From contig NW_023501047.1 in NCBI RefSeq assembly GCF_014066305.1, positions 620,001 to 684,000 on the forward strand: a stretch of DNA of 64,000 nt, given 5' to 3'. The translations under genes and the position numbers were made by a program. Below the pieces are notes generated by a model. That model had not been told where the DNA came from and did not search any database. It saw nothing but the letters and a program-made list of their open reading frames with translations. Each line of letters opens with the position of its first letter. Position 1 is the stretch's first letter. The DNA comes from Letharia columbiana (lineage: Eukaryota; Ascomycota; Lecanoromycetes; Lecanorales; Parmeliaceae). Shown piece by piece: positions 11,178 to 22,006 of the stretch.

Positions 11178-14000
11178 ATTAATATATATAAAAGAATAAG
11201 ATAAAGCTAAATTAGAAAATTTTAAATATATATATATAATTAATTATAAATTCGAGTTCGCTATACTTTTTAATTAGATATTATTATAAAATATTTTAAA
11301 AATATTTATATAGTTATTAATATAGACTTAAAATTATATATATATATATTTATAAATTATATAAAATAATTAATATCTTTTATATTATATATATATATAA
11401 ATTAAATTATAATAACTTCTTAATAATTAATAATAATATCTAGCTTTATTTTATAGAATATCTAAATATTATTAAAGATTTATATAAAATTTATATTAAT
11501 ATCTAATAATATAATATTAATTTAATTTTAAATAATCTTTTTTAATAGTTTCTTATTTATATTAATATAGCTTTCCGCGTATAATCTATATATTAAGCTT
11601 TAGATTTTATTTAATTTAAATTAAAAATCGCGTTAATTCTATATATTATATTATAAAAAATTTATAATTTAAATAAAAAATTTTTACTTTATTAATTTCG
11701 AAGTAGTTATTTATAATAATAATATAATACTTAAGATTTATTATAATTTATAAATAATTTAAAAATAGTATAATAATAATAGAATAAGAGCTCGTATTAT
11801 ATATAACTATTATTAAATTATAATATTAATCGTATATATTAAAATTCGCTAATATATATAAGAGTATTAATATACTATTATCTTTCTAAAAAATTATTAT
11901 TAATAAATCGCTAGTATTAATAAGAAGATTAATATTAATAAATCTTATAAATAGATAAATATCTATCTTTCTCTTATATCTTTATATTCTATTTAAATCT
12001 AACTTTTATTTCGTTTATTTATATATTATAAATATTATCGAGTATATTATAATCGTTATAAATAAGAAGAGATATATTTTTATTATCTTTTTAGCTATTT
12101 ATAAGCGTATTTCTATTAATAATAAGATTTTTTCTAATAAAGATATTATAATTCTACGTCTTAAGAATTAATTTTATATATAAGAATTTATTATAGTAAC
12201 TAATTATAGCGTTAGAACTTATAGTCTTTCTAGAATTATAATAAAAGTTATCGCTAAAAATCTATACTATAAAATCTCTCTTACTCGTTAAGATATAACG
12301 TTCTATTTAAATATTTATATTATAAAATAAAAGAAATATCGATAATATACTTATTAGTTAGATATTATTATATTTATTATATTAAAATCTATATTATATT
12401 AAATAATTATAAATAATTAATAAACTATATTAATATAAATAAAGAATTATTAAAAAAAAATTATTTAAAGTTAAGTTAATATAACGCTTTAAATTAACTC
12501 TTATATATATTTATAATTATTAAATACTATTTAATAATATTAAAAATAATATATACTTAATAATCTTATATTATATAAAATAGTTTATATTTAATAATCT
12601 TATATTATAAAAAATAATTATTTATTATTATATTTTATAAAGAAGTATATAAAAAGAATAAAGATAATTATCTATTTATAATATAAAGTTATATTAAAAC
12701 TATTTATTACTATAAGATATAATTATAATATCTATTTAAAACTTAATAATATAATAAAATATTAATCTTTTATTAATTAATTTTAATAAATAATATCTAT
12801 ATTAATTCTTTCGCTAGACTTATTAATATTATTATAAATTTATATATTAAAAAACTTATCTTATTTATATTATAATTATATATATATTTAAATATCTCTA
12901 TTATAGTCTATATTAGCTTTTATTAAAAATATAATCTTACTTTTTTATCTTCTAATTTTATTATATATTTATTATATAATCTTAATCTCTATAATTAAAA
13001 TAGTAATAATAATCTATTTAATTTTCACGCTATTTAATTATCGAAGTATTTATTTATATATATAATATAATAGAAAAAAAAGAATTAAAATTAGAAGACT
13101 TACTAGTAATATAAGAGAAGATCTCTATAAGCTATTATTTAGTAAGAGAAGAAATTACTATAGTAAATAAATATAAAGAATATTATAAAGAAACTAAATA
13201 ATAATAAAATTATTATTAATAAGAATACGATTTAGCTCTCTAAGATTTTACGTTATATACTCTTTATAATTCTATATTAAACTATTATTTAATAAAAGAA
13301 TATTATTATAATTTAATTTATTATTTTTATTATATTATTATAATATACAGTAAAGGCCTATGAATTAAATTCTATATTTTTTGATCGGGCTATCGAGTAA
13401 ATAGGTGGCGATCTTTGGTGAGCGAACTTTGGTGGCTTTGGTGGCGTTTTGTTTCTTGCGCTTTATGATTATAGACAATTTTAAATTCTTAAAATTCGGA
13501 AGCGCAATAGCGCTTCAAATTTAAAATAAAATTTCATTTTAATGAAACAAAAGTTTTACTTTGTGATAACGTCCTTTTTTGATGAGGGGGAGGGCGGTTT
13601 TGTGGTTGGGCGTTTTTTTACCCGTGACTCGTGGTCTACAAGGGTTCCCTTTTATGATGGGCCAATTCAGTTTTTTTATATACTAATAATTATTAAATTA
13701 AATATATAAGAGAAGAATCTACTATAACGATTATAGTTAAATTACTATAACTATAATAATTAAATCTCTATAGATAAGAAATATCGAATAATATATATTT
13801 AAATAAATTAAAATTATTCGATATCTTATAGTCTTACTTTAATATTTATTTTATTATTTAAAAGCTTTTACTATAATAGAAGAATTTATAAAATATATTA
13901 TATATATTACTAATTAATCTAATATCTCTATTTCTTTTTAATATTTTAATACTTCTTATTATAAGAATATAATATTTCTCTCTTTTTTATAGATAATTAT
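11178..14000 (-). repeat. R1 repeat, reversed copy, interrupted near 13,348
   Basis: It begins with the reverse complement of the R1 tail (ATATATAAAAGAATAAGATA near 11,182). It contains reversed array landmarks at about 13.1-13.35 kb, is interrupted by a short insertion at 13,348-13,679, and resumes with reversed R1 head-proximal sequence at 13,680-14,000. The resumed part matches the better-preserved version near 60,020-60,230 and 63,830-64,000. The segment at 11,280-11,430 is similar to 14,005-14,140, so a further duplication is embedded here. The inner limits are approximate. Confidence 0.55.
13348..13679 (+). mobile_element. R2 short non-coding element, little RIP, inserted in R1
   Basis: An approximately 330 bp insertion with normal CA/TG content inside RIP-mutated R1. 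It starts after a TA with CAGTAAAGGCCTATGAATT, then TTTTTTGATCGGGCTATCGAG, GGTGAGCG and several TTTGGTGGC repeats. It ends near TTTTTTTATA, followed by TA and renewed R1 sequence. The core is shared in reverse orientation with 15,205-15,686. It has no open frame of note. TA flanks suggest a Tc1/mariner-type non-autonomous element, but clear terminal inverted repeats of one copy were not established. Confidence 0.5.
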
Positions 14001-15104
14001 TATAAGATATTTTAAAAATACTTATAGAGCTATTAGCGTAAGCTTAATATTATATATATATATATTTATAAATTATATAGAATAATTAATATCTTTTATA
14101 TTATATATATATATAAATTAAATTATAATATTAATAATAATTTCTTAATAGATATTATAAGTAATAAAATTAATATTTATAATTATTAAAATCTCTTTTT
14201 CTACTTTTAATCTTTTAATAACTTTATTATTTTCTATTAAAATTTAATAATTTTTTTTAAATTATAGATCGTAATTTACGCTTTTTATTATTAAAAAGAT
14301 TATAAAATTTAATCTTATAATTCTTTAAAGATAAGAAATTTAAATATTACTTATTAAAGATTATTTATTAAATTTACTCGATAGCTCTAATTAAAAAAAT
14401 AGATTATAGATTTAATTTATAGATTTAAACTCGTTAATTTATATTAAAATATTAATTTTATCTATTTATAATCTTATTTAAAAATTTATTTAATTATATA
14501 ATAGATTAAGATAATTATTATATATATAATCTCTAATTAATAAATATATATATTCTTTACGCTTAAATTATATCTTTAAGATTTAATCGTTAATTCTCGA
14601 TAGAATTAATCTATTTAAATTCTAGCGTATTATAAGAGCGAAAAAGCGAGTATATATAGAAGAGATCTCTCGAAAAAAGAGAGAATTTTATTTATTTATA
14701 ATTACTTTATAGATATATAAAATAATAAAATTTTTAATAAAATTATATAATAGTTATATAATTATAAGATCTAGATATATAATTAATAGAATAAATTAAT
14801 TAATTACTAGATAAATTAATAATTAAAGAAAAAAGAAGAGAAAAGAAAACTTATAAATATTTAAGACTTTATTAAGTATATTAGATATTTATTTTAGTTA
14901 TATAGTTTATAATCTAATAAATAATATAAGCGAGTTTATTAATTCGCTTTAAGTACTTTTATTTTTATAATTATATCTCTTCTTAAAAGATTTAATCTCT
15001 AAATCTTATTATTATTATATCTTATAATTAAATACTATAAATTTATTAATTTTATATATATTATTTATTTATAATTTAAATATAGTTTAAATTAATATAT
15101 TAGT
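14001..15104. other. RIP-mutated sequence, no gene recognised
   Basis: Very AT-rich. It contains a segment at 14,005-14,140 related to 11,280-11,430. Otherwise nothing could be assigned. Confidence 0.4.
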
Positions 15105-15686
15105 ATATATAATAGAATAAGGTAGGGCTGAACTAGAAAACCTTGAATTTGTATGTGCAGCCAATCATCAATTCGTTAGGTCTACGCTTTTTGGTTAGAC
15201 ACCGCGGGTAAACAAATTAGCGTCCGCAACCATCAAAAAATAGGTGTACATTATTAATATATAGAAAAACTTTTTTGTTTTCTATTAACTTTTTGAGATT
15301 TTAAATTTTAAATTTTGGAGCGCAGTCTGCGCTTTCCGAATTTTTAAGAATTTTGAAATTTCGTCTTATAATTATTAAAGCGCAAGGAATTCAAATATCG
15401 CTCACCAAAGTCCGCTCACCAAAATCCGCTCGACAGCCCTAATCAAAAAACAGGTGTACATTATTTGACTTTAGAATAACTTTTTGTTTTCTATTAAAAT
15501 TTTAGAATTTTAGGTTTAAACTATAGAGTATAATGTGAGCTTTTAGATAAAAAGAATTACTAAATTTAGTCTTATAGATATTTAAAGGTAAGGATTCAGA
15601 TATCGCTTATCAAAGATCGCTCCCAAAATTTACTCGACAGCCCCGATCAAAAAAATGATTATGAATTTAATTCATGCCTTTACTCG
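15105..15686 (-). repeat. Reversed R1 tail followed by a dimeric R2 element, little RIP
   Basis: 15,105-15,204 matches the reversed R1 tail in near-original form (GAATAAGGTAGGGCTGAACT, then CCAATCATCAATTCG). From about 15,205 follows R2 in reverse, with two related ~200-230 bp units. Each carries AGGTGTACATTATT at its start and CGCTCGACAGCCCTAATCAAAAAA or a close variant at its end. It closes with the reversed motif ATGCCTTTACT at 15,674-15,684 before a TA. The two units may be a dimer or a nested self-insertion. No coding capacity. Confidence 0.5.
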
Positions 15687-15688
15687 TA

Positions 15689-16045
15689 CTATAATAATAT
15701 ATTTAAACTACTTATTTTAAGATCTTTTTAAATATATTAATATATTTATATACTAAATCGCGATAGTATTATTTTATATTTTATTATCTTAATTAATAGA
15801 ATATAAATATAATATTACTCTATTATAATATATTATTATTATTATTATTATATACTATTATAATTATTATTACTTTAATAATTATAATAATTCTATTATT
15901 ATAATTATAAATGTCGCGCTAATAAATATAAAGTCTTATTTTTAATTTAATCTTTATTCTTTTTAGTAATAATATTAATATTAACGTTATTATAAGTAAG
16001 TTTTTTTTTTTTTTATTTTATCTTTATTTATTTCTATTATAATAT
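15689..16045. other. RIP-mutated sequence with ATT microsatellite
   Basis: AT-rich stretch with a (TTA)n run near 15,830-15,855. Nothing else recognised. Confidence 0.4.
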
Positions 16046-16047
16046 TA

Positions 16048-18410
16048 CAAGTAAAGGCCCATGAATTAAATTCATGGAGTTGGATTTTTCTAAGTTAAAT
16101 CGAATTTCAGCCCTAGCCCTAAGTCAAATCGAACTCTGATCGCTTGCTGTGCGTTTTTGACCTACTTCCACCACTACAAAATTGATTTAATCTATATGAT
16201 ATATAGGCACATATGTGCGGAGAGAGGCGCGCTAAGGCCTAATTAGGAAGGTGTATTGAGTGTGGAGGATTGATTCGTAATAATTGCCCATAAAAAACAG
16301 AGAAAGGCCACGTTCTTATGGCAAGAAGTATCGAAATACCGGAAAGAAATGGAGACAACATGCTAATTAGTGGTGTGAATCCCACATTATCTCCTGCCGC
16401 AGTGAAATCTTTCGAATAATGAAATAGCTGTCAGAGCAAGACATCGGACGGTTTCAATGCCTAATTGGCTGTGATCGTCGCAGTAGATCCTCCTCTTGTG
16501 ACGTTATTGCAGTGATGTACCATATCAATGCAGTGGGGATGACAGGCCAAGTTGCAGTGGTGTTCTCCGCTTGCTGAGTGATGATTTGATGTGGAACCGT
16601 GGAGAGCATATAACGTAGGATCTTGAAGAGCTGAGCCGTGTTCTTGGTGCTGAGGGCCTTATTGCCGCTTAATTTCTCCGCAGTATTCTCCGCAGTGTTC
16701 TCCGCATTTGCCTATTGTAGTTTCTAACGTTATTACAGTAATATATTATATTAATGTAGTGGGGATAATAGGCTAAGTTACAGTGGTGTTCTCCGCTTAC
16801 TAAGTAATGATTTAATATAGAACCGTAGAGAGTATATAATGTGGGATCTTGGAGAGCTGAGCTGTGTTCTTGACGATGGTGGCCTTGTTGCCGCTTGGTT
16901 TCTCCGCAGTGTTCTCCGCAGTATTCTCCGCATTTGCCTATTGTAGTTCCTGACGTTATTATAGTAATGTACTATATTAATGCAGTGGGGATAATAGGCT
17001 AAGTTGCAGTGATGTTCTCCGCTTGCTAAGTAATGATTTGATATGGAATCGTAGAGAGTATATAACGTGAAATCTTAAAGAGCTAAGCCGTATTCTTAAT
17101 ACTAAGAGTCTTATTATCGCTTAGTTTCTCCGTAGTATTCTCCGTAGTATTCTTCGTATTTATCTATTATAGTTTCTAATATTATTATAGTAATATACTA
17201 TATTAATATAGTAGAAATAATAGACTAAGTTATAGTAGTATTCTTCGCTTACTAAGTAATAATTTAATATAGAATTATAAAGAGTATATAACGTGAAATC
17301 TTAGAGAGCTAAGTCGTATTTCTAATAATAGTAATCTTATTACCGCTTAATTTCTCCGTAGTATTCTCTATAGTATTCTCCGCATTTATCTATTATAGTT
17401 TCTAACGTTATTATAGTAATATACTATATTAATATAATAGAAATAATAAAATAAATTATAGTAGTATTCTTCGCTTACTAAGTAATAATTTAATATAAAA
17501 TCGTAGAGAGTATATAACGTGAGATCTTAAAGAGCTAAGTCGTATTCTTAACGATAATAGTCTTATTACCGCTTAGTTTCTCCGTAATATTCTTCGTAGT
17601 ATTCTTCGTATTTATCTATTATAGTTTCTTCTCTTACTTCTTCTCTTATAGAGTATTAAACTAAGTAGCTAGCTAAGTAATTAATTAAGTAAATAACTAA
17701 GTAACTAACTAAGTAACTAGCTAATAATTTAATTAAGTAAATTACTAAGCTAATAGAATAGATAGTATTAATTAAGCGGCTAGTCGAGTATCGCTAACTT
17801 AAGAGAAGTATATAAAAGAAAACGATAACTATAAATCCGTTCGAGCTCTTTTTAAGAGCTTTTTAACGCGTTTATAAGTAGTAGTAGATAGCTATTAAAC
17901 TCGCTTACGATCTCGATTATTAATAGTAAAGACGTTAATAAAAAGTTTAAAAGACGAATAAAAGAGATATATGTCTTAGATTAATGGATTAATAGAATTA
18001 TAGAAGAAATATAATAAATAGATAAAAGGATTATTATTCGATCTCGGACGCGTCTAGTATAACTATTATAACTATTATATTTAAATATTCATTTAATTCA
18101 CTAATAGTAGACTAAACTTTATAATTTTTATAGCGTTAGAAAGCGTAAAGCGAGCTCTATAATTTAAGGAATTATAAAGTAACTATATATATCGTAAGCT
18201 AAGTACTTTAAAGTATAAAACTTCTATATATAAATTTTTAATAAGAAAGATATAAGAGAGCTATCGGGCTAACTTAGCCGATCTAACTAAAAAGCGTATA
18301 GAACTCGAATTAATAATTAGCTATATATATAAATTTAAGGTTTTCTAGCTTAATTCTATCTTATTCTTTTATATATATTAATAATAGCGAGTTATATATT
18401 ATTATAATAG
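16048..18410 (+). repeat. R1 repeat, best-preserved head
   Basis: It begins right after a TA with CAAGTAAAGGCCCATGAATT and keeps CA/TG in its first kilobase, so it gives the closest view of the original R1: GATCGCTTGCTGTGCG, GAGAGAGGCGCGCTAAGGCC, then a tandem array (16,490-17,640). CTAAGTAGCTAG-type short repeats (17,661-17,725) and the tail TCTATCTTATTCTTTTATAT near 18,355-18,375 follow. RIP damage increases from head to tail. No long open frame, so this is likely a non-autonomous element or a transposon-embedded satellite. Confidence 0.7.
16490..17640 (+). repeat. Tandem array inside R1, ~227 bp units
   Basis: About five units. The landmark GAGAGYATATAAYGT recurs near 16,603, 16,830, 17,051, 17,280 and 17,507. 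Each unit also has short runs of TTCTCCGCAGT (changing to TTCTCCGTAGTA with RIP) and GAGCTGAGCCGTGTTCTT. The earliest units are nearly free of RIP and the later ones are progressively mutated. Confidence 0.75.
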
Positions 18411-18412
18411 TA

Positions 18413-21325
18413 TAAGTAAAGGCCTATGAATTAAATTCATGGAGTTGGATTTTTCATTTTTCTAAGTCAAATGGAGTTGGATTTTTCTAAGTTAAATCGA
18501 ATTTTAGCTCTAGCCCTAAGTTAAATCGAACTCTAATCGCTTGCTGTGCGTTTTTAACCTACTTTCACTACTATAAAATTGATTTAATCTATATGATATA
18601 TAGACATATATATGTAGAGAGAGGCGCGCTAAGGCCTAATTAGGAAGTATATTAAGTGAAGGATTAATCCGTAATAATTGCCTATAAAAAATAGAGAAAG
18701 GCTATGTCCTTATGGTAAGAAGTATCGAAATATCGGAAAGAAATAGAGATAACGTGCTAGTTAGTGGTGTGAATTCCATAATATCTTCTGCCGTAGTAAA
18801 ATCTTTCGAATAATGAAATAGCTGTAGACATCGAACGGTTTTAATTCGTCTAAATATACATCGTTCGATATTCCTCCTATAGAGGCCGTAGTGATGTATT
18901 ATATTAATGCAGTAGGGATGATAGGTTAAGTTGTAGTGGTGTTCTCCGCTTGCTGAGTGATGATTTGATATGAAACCGTGGAGAGCATATGACGTGGGAT
19001 CTTGGAGAGCTGAGCCGTGTTCTTGACGATAATGGTCTTATTACCGCTTAGTTTCTCCGTAGTATTCTCCGCATTTACCTATTATAGTTCCTCCTCTTAC
19101 TTTTTCTCTTATAGAGTATTAGACTAAGTAGCTAGCTGAGTAGCTAACTAAGTGGATAACTGATATAACGTGAGATCTTGGAGAGCTAAGTCGTGTTCTT
19201 GATGATAATAGCCTTATTGCCGCTTGATTTCTCCGTAGTATTCTCCGCATTTGCCTGTTATAGTTTCTTCTCTTGCTTCTCCTCTTATAGAGTATCAGAC
19301 TAAGTGGCTAGCTGAGTGGCTAGCTGAGTGAATAACTGATATAATGTGGGATCTTGGAGAGCTAAGCCGTGTTCTTGACGATGGTGGCCTTGTTGCCGCT
19401 TGGTTTCTCCGCAGTATTCTCCATAGTGTTCTCCGCAGTGTTCTCCGCAGTGTTCTCCGCAGTGTTCTCCGCATTTGCCTGTTGTAGTTCCTCCTCTTAC
19501 TCCTTAATATAGTGGGGATGACAGGCTAAGTTGCAGTAGTATTCTCCGCTTGCTGAGTAATAATTTGATATAAAACCGTGGAGAGCATATAACGTGGGAT
19601 CTCGGAGAGCTGAGCCGTGTTCTTGGTGCTGGGGGCCTTGTTGCCGCTTGGTTTCTCCGCAGTGTTCTCCGCATTTGCCTGTTGTAGTTCCTTCTCTTGC
19701 TCCTTAATGTAGTGGGGATGATAGGCCAAGTTGCAGTGGTGTTCTCCGCTTACTGAGTGATGATTTGATGTAGAACGACTAAGTTGCAGTAGTGTTCTCC
19801 GCTTGCTAAGTAATAATTTAATATAGAACCGTGGAGAGTATATAACGTGGGATCTTGGAGAGCTAAGCCGTATTCTTGACGATGGTGGTCTTATTACCGC
19901 TTGGTTTCTCCGCAGTATTCTCCGCATTTGCCTGTTATAGTTCCTCCTCTTACTCCTTAATATAGTGGAGATGATAGGCTAAGTTATAGTGGTATTCTCC
20001 GCTTGCTAAGTAATAATTTGATGTGAAATCGTGGAGAGCATATAACGTGGGATCTTGGAGAGCTAAGCCTATTCTTGATGCTGGGAGCCTTATTACCGCT
20101 TAGTTTCTCCGTAGTATTCTCCGCATTTACCTATTATAGTTCCTCCTCTTACTTCTTAATATAGTAGAGATAACAGGCTAAGTTATAGTGGTATTCTCCG
20201 CTTGCTAAGTAATAATTTAATATAGAACCGTGGAGAGTATATAACGTGGGATCTTGGAGAGCTAAGCCGTGTTCTTGATGCTAAGAGCCTTATTATCGCT
20301 TTGTTTCTCCGTAATATTCTCCGTATTCGCCTGCTATATTAACTTCTCTTATATTGGCTGAGTGGATTAATGTGAGATCGTGGAGAGTAGGCCTATTGTG
20401 TTACTGCTGCTGATGACTGTCTTCGTAATATTCTCCGCATTCGCCTATTGTAGATCCTTCTCTTATTTAATTGAGTATAAGGGTACCAACGCGTTTATAA
20501 GTAGTAGTAGGTACCTGTTAGGCTCGCTTACGGCCTCGATTATTAGCAGTAGCGGATTCGCCGAGGAATAGCCTAGAGGCGTTAGTAGGGGCTTTAAGAG
20601 GCGGGCAAAAGAGGTGTATGTATCTAAACCGGACGCGTTTGATATAACTACAATATTTAAATATTAGTTTAACTTACTTATCGCTGGCTTGGGAGGAGTA
20701 TATAGGGGAGAACGTATCCGTTCGGGCTCTTTTTAAAGGCCTTTCAACGCGTTTATGAGTAGTAGTAGATAGCTATTAGACTCGCTTGCGGTCTCGATTA
20801 TCAGCAATAGCGGATTCGCCGAGAGGTGACTTAGGGGCGTTAGTAAGGGGCTCTAATTAGGCGAGGGGTATCGAAGACGATTATATTTATATTGATGGAA
20901 TTGATAGAATTGATAGAATTAGTAGAATTGATAGAATTGATAGAATAGTGGAAGAATAATAAATAGGTGGAAGGATTATTATCCGATCTCGGACGCGTCT
21001 GGTATGACTACCATAATTATTATATTTGAATATCCATTTAATCTATCAATAGTAGGTTAAACTTCATTATTTTTATAGCGTTAGAAAGCGTATACTAAGT
21101 TCTATAATTTACGAAATTATGAAGAAATAGCATCTATAGAGAGCTGGTTATTTTAGAGTATAAAACTTCTATATATAAATTTTTAATAAGAAAGCTCGGA
21201 AGGGCTAGCGGGCTAACTTAGTTAGTCTAGTCAAAAGGCGTAATAACCCCGAATTGATAATTGGCTATATATACAAATTCAAGGTTTTCAAGCTCAGCCC
21301 TATCTTATTCTTTTATATATACTAA
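18413..21325 (+). repeat. R1 repeat, head-to-tail neighbour with expanded array
   Basis: It starts after a TA with TAAGTAAAGGCCTATGAATT. A small internal duplication of GGAGTTGGATTTTTC lies near 18,440-18,490. The array (18,880-20,340) is expanded and much less mutated than elsewhere, and the tail CCTATCTTATTCTTTTATAT ends at about 21,320. It follows directly on the previous copy and is followed directly by a third head at 21,326, so three R1 copies stand head to tail. Confidence 0.7.
18880..20340 (+). repeat. Expanded, weakly mutated R1 array, ~200-250 bp units
   Basis: The landmark GGAGAGYATATAACGTGGGATC recurs near 19,577, 19,827, 20,031 and 20,231. The hexameric core TCTCCG is iterated (for example TTCTCCGCAGTG four times in a row at 19,420-19,470). 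Open frames on either strand here arise from the repeat and have no recognisable homology. Confidence 0.75.
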
Positions 21326-21681
21326 TAAATAAAGATCTATAAATTAAATTTATAAAGTTAAATTTTTTTAAGTTAAATTAAATTTTAACTTTAGTTTTAA
21401 GTTAAATTAAACTTTAATCGCTTATTATATATTTTTAATCTATATATAAATATATATATATAAAGAAAAACGCGTTTAGATTTAATTAGAAAGATATATT
21501 AAGTATAAAGAATTAATTTATAATAATTATTTATAAAAAATAGAGAAAGACTATATTCTTATAATAAGAAATATTAAAATATTAAAAAGAAATAAAGATA
21601 ATATATTAATTAGTAATATGAATTCTATAATATCTTTTATTATAATAAAAATTTTTAAATAATAAAATAGCTATAAATATC
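21326..21681 (+). repeat. R1 repeat, left part of a copy split by the gypsy element
   Basis: RIP-mutated head (TAAATAAAGATCTATAAATT) running to CTATAAATATC at 21,671-21,681. In an intact R1 this is followed by GAACGGTTTTAATTCG. Here that continuation is found at 60,755 instead. ATATC is present at both break points (21,677-21,681 and 60,750-60,754) as a 5 bp target-site duplication. Confidence 0.75.
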
Positions 21682-21986
21682 TATAAGAATATAGTTTACT
21701 AACGATTAGCTAGCGGATATAGACTATAAAAGACGTAGTATTATTATAAGATTTAATAGTATATTTAATAGTAGAACTAATCTTTAAGAAATATTAAAAC
21801 TTCGAGATATATAAAGTAGATCTATATTCGTTAAGCTTCTAGATATATAGAATATATTATTAAAATTAAATTCTAAAAGAAATTCTAACGTAGTATATAT
21901 AATATCGACGTCTTAAAAGGAATCTTAATATAGTATATACGATATTAGATAAGTAGCGCTAAGGTCTATAACGTATTAGATCTAAT
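21682..21986 (-). repeat. 3' LTR of the gypsy element
   Basis: 305 bp. It matches the two-part 5' LTR (30,604-30,641 and 60,484-60,749) in order and length. It is flanked outside by the target duplication ATATC and inside by a polypurine tract. Confidence 0.85.
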
Positions 21987-22006
21987 AATTATCTTTTCTT
22001 CTAGAT
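21987..22006 (-). other. Polypurine tract of the gypsy element
   Basis: Read on the minus strand, AGAAGAAAAGATAAT abuts the 3' LTR directly. This is the expected position and composition for the plus-strand primer. Confidence 0.7.

Noticed and set aside
19526..19927. 133-codon minus-strand open frame in the R1 array
   Set aside because: It is made of the tandem repeat unit, has no recognisable domain and is not kept in other R1 copies.
20380..20571. 63-codon plus-strand frame with a hydrophobic start
   Set aside because: Lies in R1 tail sequence. The corresponding stretches of other R1 copies are not open and no family was recognised.
16048..21325. tRNA or rRNA genes in the GC-richer R1 islands
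   Set aside because: No cloverleaf with acceptor and T-arm consensus was found. The GC content is explained by weaker RIP.
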